NCBI RefSeq assembly: GCF_050379415.1
Contig: NZ_JBNRLS010000003.1
Span: forward strand, 186,001-250,000
Direction: 5' to 3'
Length of the DNA: 64,000 nucleotides
Source: Marinobacter sp050379415
GTDB taxonomy: Bacteria > Pseudomonadota > Gammaproteobacteria > Pseudomonadales > Oleiphilaceae
Position numbers and translations under genes: made by a program. The notes under the pieces were generated by a model. It worked only from the letters and a program-made list of their open reading frames with translations, was not told the origin of the DNA and ran no database searches. The first letter of the stretch is position 1; each line of letters starts with the position of its first letter. Shown here in pieces: positions 17,528 to 26,564 of the stretch.

Positions 17528-18322
17528 ATGACAAGTAGACTGGTAACCACCGGATTCAACACTGACACCGGCGTGGCGACGCTTACCTTTAACCGGCACG
17601 AAGCCCTGAATGCGATCAATGTCCCACTGGCCGAAGCCTTTCTGGCCGCTGTCCGGAAGCTGGCAGAGTTGTCCGGGCTGCGGTGTGTGGTCCTTACCGG
17701 AGAAGGGCGTGCCTTTATGGCGGGCGGGGATGTTGCCAGCATGGCCGGCGGCCCCGAACAGGCCCGAAAGGTGGTCAATGCCCTGTTGGACGCGCTCAAC
17801 CCGGCGATCCTGATGCTGCGTGACTTGAACGCCCCGATCATTGCCGGTGTCAGGGGCTTTGCCGCTGGTGCCGGACTGAGCCTGGCCCTGGGAGCCGACC
17901 TGATCATCTCCGACGCCAAAGCCCGGTTCATGGTGGCTTACGATGGCATTGGCACGGTCCCGGACTGCGGAGGCACCTGGTTCCTGAACCGCCGGATCGG
18001 TGCCGGGCGGGCCAGTCAGCTGATGCTGCTCGGACAGACGTTGACGGCCAGGGAGGCGCTGGACTGGGGGCTGATCAATCAGGTTGCCCCCGAAGGCGAG
18101 TTTGACGAGGCACTGACTGAACTTGCCTGCAAGGTTGCCAACGGCCCGAGCCGAGCCTATGCCGCTTTCCGGCGGCTCTCGGACGATGCCTTCGGAGCCG
18201 CACTTTCCGGACATCTGGAAGCCGAGAGACAGGCTTTTCTGGAGGCGGTTGGAACCCAGGATTTCCAGGAAGGGGTAGCCGCGTTTCTCGCCAAGCGACC
18301 GGCGCAATTCCGGGGGCGATGA
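17528..18322 (+). CDS. PaaG-like enoyl-CoA hydratase/isomerase
   Basis: This 264-residue crotonase-fold enzyme has oxyanion-hole segments FMAGGDVAS (63-71) and GFAAGAGLSLALGADL (110-125). The two glutamates used by classical hydratases are replaced (S118 and Y138 at the aligned places), while the VPDCGGTWFLNRRIG segment with D147 closely resembles PaaG-type ring-isomerases. It may therefore isomerise a double bond or an epoxide-type acyl-CoA rather than hydrate crotonyl-CoA (inference). It diverges from the transporter/ligase operon at 10630-17280 and may act on the same imported acid. Confidence 0.85.
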   Translation: MTSRLVTTGFNTDTGVATLTFNRHEALNAINVPLAEAFLAAVRKLAELSGLRCVVLTGEGRAFMAGGDVASMAGGPEQARKVVNALLDALNPAILMLRDLNAPIIAGVRGFAAGAGLSLALGADLIISDAKARFMVAYDGIGTVPDCGGTWFLNRRIGAGRASQLMLLGQTLTAREALDWGLINQVAPEGEFDEALTELACKVANGPSRAYAAFRRLSDDAFGAALSGHLEAERQAFLEAVGTQDFQEGVAAFLAKRPAQFRGR

Positions 18323-18363
18323 ACGCTGCGGGCGCCGGTCGCTGAACAGCCGCACCGCCGGGG

Positions 18364-19587
18364 TCACGAGATCACACCGCGCTCCCGGAGCGCTTCAATT
18401 TCCCCGGGAGACAGGCCGGCAACCCGCTGCAACACCTGTTCCGATTGTTCCCCCAGCAGGGGCGGTGCCGTGCGATAGTCCACCGGGGTCAGTTTCAGCT
18501 TGATCGGATTACCAACCGTCGGTACCTCGCCCAGTCTGGAGTGGGTGACACTCTGCCTCATGCCCCGCGCCAGCACCTGGGGATCATCGAACACCTGATC
18601 CAGGGTGTTCACCGGTCCGCAGGGTACCCCGGCCTGCTCCAGAATCCCGACCCACTCCCGGGTTGAGCGCATCACCGTGGCCTGCCTCAGTCTCGGAATC
18701 AGTTCCTTGCGGTTGGCCACCCGGAAACGGTTGGTGGCGAAGCGTTCATCACTGGCCCACTCCGGGTGTCCGAGCACATCGCACAGCCGGGCAAATTGCT
18801 GGTCGTTGCCCACCGTCAGCACCATATTGCCATCCGCCGTCGGGAAATCCTGGTAAGGGACGATGTTGGGGTGGGCATTGCCCATGCGGGCCGGCGCCTT
18901 GCCCGTGGTCAGGTAATTCATAGCCTGATTGGCCAGGCAGGCCACCTGCACATCCAGCAGCGCGGCCTCCACAAACTGGCCTTCGCCGGTCCGGTCCCGG
19001 TGGCTGAGGGCGGCGAGCACGCCAATGGTGGCGTAGAGCCCGGTCATGATGTCCGTCAGGGCCACCCCGACTTTCATCGGGCCGGCGCCGGGCTCGCCGT
19101 CCGGCTGGCCGGTGATGCTCATCAGCCCACCCATGGCCTGAATCAGGAAGTCATAGCCGGGCCGGTTCGCGTATGGACCATCCTGACCAAAGCCGGTAAT
19201 GGAGCAATAGATGAGTTTCGGGTTGATACGCCTGAGGCTGTCGTAATCCAGGCCATAGCGTTTGAGACCGCCAACCTTGAAATTCTCCAGTACCACATCC
19301 GACTCGGCCACCAGCTTGCGGACCAATGCCTGCCCCTCGGGATGGGCAATGTCCACGGCCAGGGACTGCTTGTTCCGGTTGGCGGTCAGGAAGTAGGCGG
19401 ACAGCTCGTCGTTACCATCCGCGCCCTGAAGATAGGGCGGCCCCCAGGACCGGGTGTCATCCCCGGTACCCGGGCGCTCGATCTTGATCACTTCCGCACC
19501 CAGATCCCCGAGGATCTGACCCGCCCAGGGGCCAGCCAGAACCCGGGAAAGGTCCAGCACACGCAGGTGCGACAGGGGGCCTGCCAT
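18364..19587 (-). CDS. Class III CoA-transferase (CaiB/BaiF family)
   Basis: This 407-residue enzyme moves CoA between acids. The N-terminus LRVLDLSRVLAGPWAGQILGDLGAEVIKIERP and the catalytic aspartate D179 in VALTDIMTGLYATIGVLAAL are diagnostic. The substrates cannot be read from sequence; succinyl-CoA is a frequent donor in this family. It is the last gene of the long - strand cluster, 24 bases after the aldehyde dehydrogenase, so it may activate or recycle the pathway acid. Confidence 0.92.
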   Translation of the reverse strand: MAGPLSHLRVLDLSRVLAGPWAGQILGDLGAEVIKIERPGTGDDTRSWGPPYLQGADGNDELSAYFLTANRNKQSLAVDIAHPEGQALVRKLVAESDVVLENFKVGGLKRYGLDYDSLRRINPKLIYCSITGFGQDGPYANRPGYDFLIQAMGGLMSITGQPDGEPGAGPMKVGVALTDIMTGLYATIGVLAALSHRDRTGEGQFVEAALLDVQVACLANQAMNYLTTGKAPARMGNAHPNIVPYQDFPTADGNMVLTVGNDQQFARLCDVLGHPEWASDERFATNRFRVANRKELIPRLRQATVMRSTREWVGILEQAGVPCGPVNTLDQVFDDPQVLARGMRQSVTHSRLGEVPTVGNPIKLKLTPVDYRTAPPLLGEQSEQVLQRVAGLSPGEIEALRERGVIS

Positions 19588-19611
19588 CCGACTCTCCTCG
19601 CAACCGACGTG

Positions 19612-21081
19612 TTAGCGCATGCCACCGAGGCACAGGTATTTGAGTTCCATGAACTCATCCAGGCCATAACGGGAACCTTCCCGGCCAAGGCCGCTTTCTT
19701 TGACCCCGCCAAAGGGCGCCGCCTCGGTGGAAATGATACCCTCGTTGATACCGATCATGCCGGTTTCCAGGGCCTCGGCCACGTGCCAGATGCGACGGAT
19801 GTCGTTGCTGTAGAAATACGCCGCCAGGCCGAATTCCGAGTCGTTGGCCATGGCAATTGCCTGTTCCTCGGTCTCGAACCGGAACAGCGGCGCCACCGGG
19901 CCAAAGGTCTCCTCGCTGGCCACCAGCATGTCCTGGGTGACGTCGGTGAGGATGGTCGGCTCGAAGAAGGTGCCGCCCAGCGCATGAACCTTGCCCCCCA
20001 GAGCCACTTTTGCGCCCTTGGCGGTGGCATCGGCGATGTGGCGCTGAACCTTGTCGAGCGCCGCCTCGTTGATCAGCGGGCCTTGCTGGGTGTCGGCCTC
20101 GAGACCTGCGCCCACCACCATCTTGCTGACAGCTTCCTTCAGTTTCTCCACAAAGTCGTCATAAACACCAGACTGGACATAGATCCGGTTGGCGCAGACA
20201 CAGGTCTGCCCGGTATTGCGATACTTGGAGGCCATCAACCCGGCCACCGCGGCATCGAGATCGGCGTCATCGAAGATGATGAACGGGGCATTGCCACCGA
20301 GCTCCAGGCTCACTTTCTTGACCGTGCCGCTTGCCTGGCGCATGAGCAGCTTGCCCACCGGTGTAGAGCCGGTGAACGATACCTTGCGAACCACCGGGTT
20401 GGTGGTCAGCTCCTCACCCACCGCCGGCGCCCGGCCTTTCGAACAGGTCACAATGTTGATAATCCCGGGCGGAACACCGGCCTCCTCCGCCAGCACCGCC
20501 AGCGCCAGCGCACACAACGGGGTATCCTCCGCCGGCTTGACCACCACCGGGCAGCCGGCGGCCAGAGCCGGCGCCACCTTGCGGGTGATCATGGCCACCG
20601 GGAAGTTCCAGGGTGTGATCGCCGCGACCACTCCGATAGGCTGTTTGATCACCACGATGCGCTTGTCGCGGCCATGGCTTGGGATCACGTCGCCATAGGC
20701 ACGCTTGGCTTCCTCGGCAAACCACTCGATGAAACTGGCACCGTAACCCACCTCGCCCCGGGCTTCCGCCAGCGGCTTGCCCTGCTCCGCGGTCATCAGC
20801 CGGGCCAGGTCTTCCTGGTGTTGCATCACCAGGTCGAACCAGCGACGCAGGATTCCTGCCCGCTCCTTGGCCGGGCGCGCGCGCCATTCAGGCCAGGCCG
20901 CCTCGGCCGCCTGGATTGCCCGCCGGGTATCGTCGGCGCCCATGTCCGGTACGTCGGCCAGGTGTTCGCCATTGGCCGGGTTGGTCACCGGCAACACATC
21001 ACCGGAACGGGCCTGCACCCATTCGCCATTAATATAGGCGCTTTCGCGCAGCAGTTCCGGATTCGTCAAACTGATAGTCAT
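19612..21081 (-). CDS. gabD: NAD(P)-dependent succinate-semialdehyde-type dehydrogenase
   Basis: This 489-residue aldehyde dehydrogenase has general base E260 in SLELGGNAPFI, nucleophile C294 in GQTCVCANRIYVQ, and the cofactor segments PWNFPVAMITRK and FTGSTPVGKLL. Overall it matches the GabD group, which oxidises succinate semialdehyde to succinate. ATG 21081 has GAGGA 5 bases ahead; an upstream in-frame start adds four residues. Because it lies in a cluster with a 4-hydroxyacid-like route, the true substrate could be a related omega-semialdehyde, so the symbol is a family label. Confidence 0.88.
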   Translation of the reverse strand: MTISLTNPELLRESAYINGEWVQARSGDVLPVTNPANGEHLADVPDMGADDTRRAIQAAEAAWPEWRARPAKERAGILRRWFDLVMQHQEDLARLMTAEQGKPLAEARGEVGYGASFIEWFAEEAKRAYGDVIPSHGRDKRIVVIKQPIGVVAAITPWNFPVAMITRKVAPALAAGCPVVVKPAEDTPLCALALAVLAEEAGVPPGIINIVTCSKGRAPAVGEELTTNPVVRKVSFTGSTPVGKLLMRQASGTVKKVSLELGGNAPFIIFDDADLDAAVAGLMASKYRNTGQTCVCANRIYVQSGVYDDFVEKLKEAVSKMVVGAGLEADTQQGPLINEAALDKVQRHIADATAKGAKVALGGKVHALGGTFFEPTILTDVTQDMLVASEETFGPVAPLFRFETEEQAIAMANDSEFGLAAYFYSNDIRRIWHVAEALETGMIGINEGIISTEAAPFGGVKESGLGREGSRYGLDEFMELKYLCLGGMR

Positions 21082-21111
21082 CACAGTCCTCACAGGAGAG
21101 AGTCAACGCCC

Positions 21112-21804
21112 TCAGAGCAAATAGCTTTCAATCACATCCCTGACAAAGGCAGCATAGTCGTCAACGGCCACATTCTGGTCGCGGTATTTCCGGCGCTTCA
21201 GGTACCAGTCCTGCAACAGGGCCTTGATCATCGAAGCCACCAGCCGGGCATTCCTGGGCCGGTAGACGCCTGCCTTGATACCGTCCTCGATGACATCCAG
21301 GAAGATGTCTTCAATCTCCAGTTCGATGGCCACGGCATCCCGCTTTTCCGGCGCCGGCAGGGTTTTCGCCTCCATATAGGAGAAATAGAACCAGGCCCGC
21401 ATCAGTTCACTCAGGTACAGATGCGCCTTGATCGCCGAGAACAGCTTGTCACGTACGTCATCCACCTCGCCAGTGTAGTGCAACAAAGTGCGGCGGGTGA
21501 TGGTGAAGCCGTGGCTCTGGATCAGGTGGATCAGGTCATCCTTGTTGCGAATGTAGGCATAAAGGCCACCCATGCTCATGCCCGAGTCCGAACACAGATC
21601 TCTCAGGGTCATGGCATGGAACCCCTTGGAATTAGCCAGTCTCAGCGTCGATTCGATGATGCGGATCAGGTTCTTGACCGCCGTCGCCTCCTTCTTGATG
21701 CTGATCCTGTCCTTGTTCTGGCGGTATACCTCACGGACGACACCTTCCTTGGACAAACTCAACTCGTCGCGAAACGCCTCATAGTTTTCAATCATTGCTG
21801 CCAC
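21112..21804 (-). CDS. TetR-family transcriptional regulator
   Basis: This 230-residue regulator has an unusually long N-terminal arm of about 50 residues before the helix-turn-helix (GFHAMTLRDLCSDSGMSMGGLYAYIRNKDDLI, about 58-90) and a helical ligand-binding domain. GTG 21804 has AGGAG 9 bases upstream; ATG 21795 is the alternative. It lies between the transporter genes and the dehydrogenase, so it probably senses a pathway CoA ester or acid. Its operator may be the palindrome at 31631, upstream of the first gene of the cluster (inference). Confidence 0.88.
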   Translation of the reverse strand: MAAMIENYEAFRDELSLSKEGVVREVYRQNKDRISIKKEATAVKNLIRIIESTLRLANSKGFHAMTLRDLCSDSGMSMGGLYAYIRNKDDLIHLIQSHGFTITRRTLLHYTGEVDDVRDKLFSAIKAHLYLSELMRAWFYFSYMEAKTLPAPEKRDAVAIELEIEDIFLDVIEDGIKAGVYRPRNARLVASMIKALLQDWYLKRRKYRDQNVAVDDYAAFVRDVIESYLL

Positions 21805-21840
21805 GCCTGTCTGCTCCTGCGGCGGGGATTATAAATCAGA

Positions 21841-22545
21841 TCACGCCACCGACAGGAACCGGTCCTGGGTTGCCTGATCTTTGCGCAACTCGTCGCTGGG
21901 CGCCTCATGCACGACCTGCCCTTTTTCCAGAATGTACGCCCTGCGGGCATGTTTCAGGGCGAACTGCACGCTCTGGTCAGTGAACAGAATGGTGGTGGTC
22001 TTGCTGAGATCGTCGATCAGCTCACCGATCTGCTGCACAATGACCGGAGCCAGCCCTTCGTTGGGCTCATCCAGCAGCAACAGGCGGGGCTGGATCATCA
22101 GGGACCGGGCCACCGCCAGCATCTGCTGCTGGCCACCGGAAAGTGTGGCGCCGTCCTGGTCCGCCCGCTCCCCCAGCATCTCGTACTTCCCGAGGATGCC
22201 ATCGACGGTCCAGCGCGCAGTGCTGCCCTTGCGCTGGTACGAGGCCACCTCCAGATTCTCCCGCACCGTCAGGCCCGGGAAAATCCGCCGGTCCTCGGGC
22301 ACATAGCCAATACCTGCCCGGGCAATCTGATGGGCTGGCAGACCGTGGATTGGCTTGCCATCAAAAATCACCTCTCCGGATCTCGGCGGCGTCAGGCCCA
22401 TGATGCTTTTCAGAGTCGTACTCTTGCCGGCACCGTTCCGACCCAGGATACAGACAGTCTCACCCTCGTCCAGTTGCAGCGTAACACCTTGAAGCGCCTG
22501 GCTCTCGCCGTAGAAGGTCTGGATATTGCGAACATCAAGAATCAT
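21841..22545 (-). CDS. livF: Branched-chain-type ABC transporter ATPase (LivF class), second cluster
   Basis: This 234-residue ATPase has Walker A GRNGAGKST, signature LSGGQQQMLAVARSLM, Walker B LLLLDEPNEGLAPVIV and FTDQSVQFALKHARRAYILEKG. It is the canonical LivF length, unlike the longer copy at 12444. It overlaps the livG end by 4 bases (ATGA) and is followed 36 bases later by the TetR gene. Confidence 0.95.
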   Translation of the reverse strand: MILDVRNIQTFYGESQALQGVTLQLDEGETVCILGRNGAGKSTTLKSIMGLTPPRSGEVIFDGKPIHGLPAHQIARAGIGYVPEDRRIFPGLTVRENLEVASYQRKGSTARWTVDGILGKYEMLGERADQDGATLSGGQQQMLAVARSLMIQPRLLLLDEPNEGLAPVIVQQIGELIDDLSKTTTILFTDQSVQFALKHARRAYILEKGQVVHEAPSDELRKDQATQDRFLSVA

Positions 22546-23324
22546 GGGTTGGCCTCCTCGACCGCTTCCTCTTCTTCCTCACCCAGATAGGCGACGCGAA
22601 CCTCCGGATGGTTCTTCACTTCCTCCGGAGTTCCGGCAAACAGTTTTTCACCGCGATGCATGACCAGGATGCGGTCGGCAAGATTGAACACCACATCCAT
22701 ATCATGCTCGGTAATCAGGAAGGTGTAATCACCACTGTCCGCCAGGCTCTTGACCAGTTTGGTGGTACGACGGGTCTCGTCCGGGGTCATGCCGGCAGTG
22801 GGTTCGTCCAGCAGGACCAGTTTGGGCTGTGTTGCCAGCACCATGGCAATCTCCAGCAAGCGCTTGTCACCGTAACTGATGACCTCGGCACGCTGGTCCC
22901 TGAGACCGTCAATGCCCAGCCGTTTCAGATACTCCACCGCTTCCTGCTGGATGCCGGTATTACGGGAGGCAATGTTGAACAGTTTGCGGCTGTGGCCGTG
23001 ATAGGCCGACAGCACCACTTCCACGTTCTCCTGCACCGTCATCTCGGGGAAGATGTTGTTGATCTGGAACGAACGGGACACCCCCAGCCGGCTGATCTTG
23101 TGCGGCGGCAGTCCGGTGATGTCCTGGCCATCGAGCATGATCTTGCCCTCGGTCGGCTGCATCCGCCCCGACACCATGTTGTAGAAGGTGGTCTTGCCGG
23201 CACCGTTGGGTCCGATGATGGCAATGGTTTCCTTCGGCATGACTTCCAGGTTGATACCGTTCACTGCGGTAACGCCACCAAACCGCTTGGTCAGGTTATT
23301 TATGGTCAGGATCGGCTTGCTCAT
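22542..23324 (-). CDS. livG: Branched-chain-type ABC transporter ATPase (LivG class), second cluster
   Basis: This 260-residue ATPase contains GPNGAGKTTFYNMVSG (Walker A), SYGDKRLLEIAMVLATQPKL (signature region), VLLDEPTAGMTPDE (Walker B) and LITEHDMDVVFNLADRILVM. ATG 23324 (MSKPILTINN) has a strong GGAGGTGA upstream and overlaps the livM stop, so it is preferred over an in-frame ATG at 23342. Confidence 0.95.
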   Translation of the reverse strand: MSKPILTINNLTKRFGGVTAVNGINLEVMPKETIAIIGPNGAGKTTFYNMVSGRMQPTEGKIMLDGQDITGLPPHKISRLGVSRSFQINNIFPEMTVQENVEVVLSAYHGHSRKLFNIASRNTGIQQEAVEYLKRLGIDGLRDQRAEVISYGDKRLLEIAMVLATQPKLVLLDEPTAGMTPDETRRTTKLVKSLADSGDYTFLITEHDMDVVFNLADRILVMHRGEKLFAGTPEEVKNHPEVRVAYLGEEEEEAVEEANP

Positions 23325-24268
23325 TTCTTCACCTCCATCCACCAGTCAAGGGCGGTACCCAGCAGACCCTTGCGGAAGAAAATCACCATCATGGCCAGGA
23401 TGATGCCCAGAACCAGCATCCAGGACTCGGTATAGCTGGTGATCCAGGTTTCCAGCAGCACGAACACCGCAGAGCCGACAAACGGTCCCAGGAAATAACC
23501 GGTGCCGCCGAGAATGGCCATCAGTACCGGCTCGGCGGACATGGACCAGTGCAGCAGCTCCGGACTGGCCACCCGCAGGAACGGGGCAATCAGGCCACCG
23601 GCCAGACCTGCGAAGGTGCCGGCAATCACGAAGGCCACCAGACGGTAGGTACGCACATTCAGGCCGGCGAAGGACACTCGCTCCGGGTTCTGGCGGATCG
23701 CCTTGAGGATCATGCCGAAAGAGCTGCGGCAGATCAGGTACAGCACCACCGCGGCAATGGCAACGATGGCCAGCACGACATGGTAGTAGACCGCCGGGTT
23801 GCCCAGGGTCAGATCCAGACCAAGCCCGAAGGAGCCCAGGGTGAAACCGGCCAGGCCGTCACTGCCGTTGGTCACGGAACGCCATTGATAGGCGATGGCG
23901 AACACCATCATGCCGAACGCCAGAGTCAGCATGGCGAAATAGACCTCGTTGAGGCGGACGCTGAGGAAGCCGATCACCAGGGCCAGCAGCGCCGAGGCGC
24001 CCATGGACACCAGCAAACAGGCCAGGAATGGCCACTCCAGGTGGATCAGCACCAGCGCCGTGGCGTAGGAACCGATGCCGAAGAAGGCCGCGTGCCCGAA
24101 ACTGAGCATGCCGGTATAGCCGAAGATCAGGTTGAAGCTGGCCGCGAACAGGCCAAGGATCAGAATCTCGGTGAGTATGAAAATATAGAAGTAGGAGGCA
24201 ATCCAGGGCACCGCAATCAGCCCCGCAACCACCACGGCCAGAAGGCCCATCAGAATCTTGGTCTTCAT
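23321..24268 (-). CDS. livM: Branched-chain-type ABC transporter permease (LivM class), second cluster
   Basis: This 315-residue permease has about eight to nine TM helices, the LivM motif FNLIFGYTGMLSFGHAAFFGIGSYATALVL and coupling segment SSFGMILKAIRQNPERVSFAGLNVRTYRLVAF. Both its ends overlap neighbouring genes by 4 bases, marking a tightly coupled operon. Confidence 0.95.
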   Translation of the reverse strand: MKTKILMGLLAVVVAGLIAVPWIASYFYIFILTEILILGLFAASFNLIFGYTGMLSFGHAAFFGIGSYATALVLIHLEWPFLACLLVSMGASALLALVIGFLSVRLNEVYFAMLTLAFGMMVFAIAYQWRSVTNGSDGLAGFTLGSFGLGLDLTLGNPAVYYHVVLAIVAIAAVVLYLICRSSFGMILKAIRQNPERVSFAGLNVRTYRLVAFVIAGTFAGLAGGLIAPFLRVASPELLHWSMSAEPVLMAILGGTGYFLGPFVGSAVFVLLETWITSYTESWMLVLGIILAMMVIFFRKGLLGTALDWWMEVKK

Positions 24269-25134
24269 GCGGTCGCCCCCTTGCCCATGATGCCGTTAGG
24301 TTTGAACAACAGAACCAGCGCCATGCCAAGGAACGGCAGCAGCAGGTTCACTTCCGGCAGATAGCGGCCGCCAAACCCGTGAATCAGGCCCAGGATGATG
24401 GCGCCAAGCAAGGCACCCGGGAAGCTGCCCAGGCCGCCGATGACCACCACGATGAAGGACTCGATGATGATCTTGTCCCCCATGCCCGGGTCCAGTGCCC
24501 GCATTGGCGCTGCCACCACGCCGCCAACCGCCGCCAGCCAGGCACCGAAGGCAAACACACCGGTGACCACCATGCGGGTGTTGATACACAGGGCTTCGGC
24601 CATGTCCCGGTCCAGTGCCGCCGCGCGCATGATGCGACCCACGCGGGTGCGGTTGAACAGGTACCAGAGCCCCGCCAGCAACAACAGGCCAATGACAATC
24701 ACAAACAGGCTGTAGGTGGACACGGAACTGCCCAGCAGCTGCACCGATCCGGACAGCAACTGAGGCGGCTGGACCACCTGGATGCCGCTACCCCAGATGG
24801 TGCGGACACTCTCGTTGATGATCAGCAGGATCGCGAAGGTCAGCAGCAGACTGTCCGCCACGTCCCGGCTGTAGATGAATCGCAACAGCAGCCGATCAAT
24901 AATGACGGCCAGGATGGCCACACCGATCGGCGCCAGCAGCAGGGCGGCCCAGAAGGGCATCCCCACAAGATTGATCAGGGTGAACGCCAGGTAGGCTCCC
25001 AGCATGTAGAGAGCCCCGTGGGCAAAGTTGATGATGTTCAGAACACCGAACACGATATTCAGACCCACTGCGATGATGAATAGCAGCAGCCCGATATCGA
25101 GACTGTTCAGCAACGCCGCTCCGATGCCAGACAT
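24265..25134 (-). CDS. livH: Branched-chain-type ABC transporter permease (LivH class), second cluster
   Basis: This 289-residue permease shows the LivH patterns VGLNIVFGVLNIINFAHGALYMLGAY near the N-terminus, TRVGRIMRAAALDRDMAEALCINTRMV in the coupling region and FIVVVIGGLGSFPGALLGAIILGLI near the C-terminus. It follows the binding-protein gene across a 76-base gap that contains a strong hairpin. Confidence 0.95.
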   Translation of the reverse strand: MSGIGAALLNSLDIGLLLFIIAVGLNIVFGVLNIINFAHGALYMLGAYLAFTLINLVGMPFWAALLLAPIGVAILAVIIDRLLLRFIYSRDVADSLLLTFAILLIINESVRTIWGSGIQVVQPPQLLSGSVQLLGSSVSTYSLFVIVIGLLLLAGLWYLFNRTRVGRIMRAAALDRDMAEALCINTRMVVTGVFAFGAWLAAVGGVVAAPMRALDPGMGDKIIIESFIVVVIGGLGSFPGALLGAIILGLIHGFGGRYLPEVNLLLPFLGMALVLLFKPNGIMGKGATA

Positions 25135-25163
25135 GGATTACCTCATTAGGTTAGGGCCGGTTA

Positions 25164-25187
25164 CGTGGCGCCCCGAAGGGCGCCACG
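25164..25187 (-). terminator. UUCG-loop hairpin between binding protein and livH
   Basis: Read on the - strand, CGTGGCGCCC pairs perfectly with GGGCGCCACG around a TTCG tetraloop. It lies 24 bases after the binding-protein stop, without a T tract. Such elements after a binding-protein gene commonly protect its mRNA and lower expression of the downstream permease genes; that role is inferred here. Confidence 0.7.
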
Positions 25188-25210
25188 GCAAGCTGGTGAA
25201 AAGGTTCAGA

Positions 25211-26434
25211 TCAGAGCTTGCAACCGGTCTCTTCGATGGTGCGGGCTACTTCTTCACCGTCAAAGATCTGCAGGTTGGTCAGAGTCCGGATACCGTGCTC
25301 GGCATGCATCGGGCCGGAAACACCCCAGTTCGGGCTGACCATGGCCTGGTGATCCCCGGCACGGAAGGTCACGGTGCCATTCGGCGCTTCCATGCTCATG
25401 CCACTGAGGGCCTTGGCCACAGCCGGACCCTCGGTGGTTCCGGCCGCTTCCATCGCCTGCTTGTAGGCATAGATGGCAGCGTAGGCACCCTCGGCGTTAT
25501 AGCTGGGCGGCGTACCATAGGCATCCATGTAGGCTTTGACAAAGCGGTCGTTCACTTCATTGTCGTAGGCGTCATACCAATAGCGCGTAGACAGGTGAAC
25601 CCCCTCGGGCATTTCCTCACCCAGGGCGGACAGCACCTCGGTCGCCGCGCCGACGGTAAACATCACTTCCATGTCCTTGTCGAAGAAACCACGGGTATTG
25701 GCCTGACGGATGAAGTTGACCAGGTCACCACCCCACACTGAGATCAGCACACCCTCGGCATCGGAGTTCATCACCCGGTCAATGAATGGCGTAAAGTCCT
25801 CGGCACCAAAGCGCGGGAAGTTGGTCTCCGACATCAGGTTCACATCCGGCTTGATCTCCTTGAGGTAGTTACCGAAGAACTCCCAGGACTGGTGACCGAA
25901 GGCGTAGTCCGGACCGATGGTGGTCCAGTTGGTGGCGTCGGTTTCGGCCGCAACCAGAGCGGCCGCCTTCATGTTCTGGGCCACGTTGACGCTGATGCGG
26001 TAGGTGAACGGGTTACACAGTTTGCCGGTGACGTCCGGCGTGGCGGCGTGCGTGATGATCAGCGGCTTCTGCAACTCTGGCATGGTCGGCACCATGCCCT
26101 GGGCAACACCCGAGCTGTCCAGGCCCACCAGGGCTTCAACACCCTCGGAGTAGACCAGCTTCCGGGCGGCCTGGATGGCCACCGATGCCTTGCCCTGGCT
26201 ATCCTCATAAACCATCTCCACCTGACGACCCAGGATGCCGCCGGAGGCGTTGATTTCATCCACTGCCAGGTTGATACCCTTCTGGGCAAATTCACCGTAA
26301 GTGGCAGCACTGCCAGACAGAATGTAGATCCCGCCAATCTGGATGGGCTCCTCGGCATAACTGGTCCCGGCGGTACCGAGAGTTGCGGCTGCGGTCATCG
26401 CAACCAGCAGTTTCTTCATGCTTGTTTTTTTCAT
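25211..26434 (-). CDS. ABC transporter solute-binding protein, second cluster
   Basis: This 407-residue periplasmic HAAT-type binding protein has a signal peptide ending GTAGTSYAEE. The mature start is PIQIGGIYILSGSAATYGEFAQKGINLAVDEINASGGILGRQVEMVYEDSQGK, the classic opening of this family. AGGAG lies 8 bases before ATG 26434. The cognate ATPases and permeases follow directly. The neighbouring ligase, kinase and dehydrogenase genes suggest a carboxylic acid as ligand. Confidence 0.94.
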   Translation of the reverse strand: MKKTSMKKLLVAMTAAATLGTAGTSYAEEPIQIGGIYILSGSAATYGEFAQKGINLAVDEINASGGILGRQVEMVYEDSQGKASVAIQAARKLVYSEGVEALVGLDSSGVAQGMVPTMPELQKPLIITHAATPDVTGKLCNPFTYRISVNVAQNMKAAALVAAETDATNWTTIGPDYAFGHQSWEFFGNYLKEIKPDVNLMSETNFPRFGAEDFTPFIDRVMNSDAEGVLISVWGGDLVNFIRQANTRGFFDKDMEVMFTVGAATEVLSALGEEMPEGVHLSTRYWYDAYDNEVNDRFVKAYMDAYGTPPSYNAEGAYAAIYAYKQAMEAAGTTEGPAVAKALSGMSMEAPNGTVTFRAGDHQAMVSPNWGVSGPMHAEHGIRTLTNLQIFDGEEVARTIEETGCKL

Positions 26435-26564
26435 GGTATTGCTCCTGTGTTCTTGTCTTTGTTGTCACTGGAACTTTCAGGCCCATTACATCGGGGCCGG
26501 TTTTCGTTGGTCTGAATGCGTTGTTCGCGCTATTGCAACCTCCCGCTGACCATGGTCAGCCCAA

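Noticed and set aside
18766..21834. A + strand open frame of about 1022 codons
   Set aside because: It lies antisense to CoA-transferase, dehydrogenase and TetR genes with clear motifs; its translation is rich in His, Gln, Gly and Arg with no domain, as expected of a GC-rich shadow frame.
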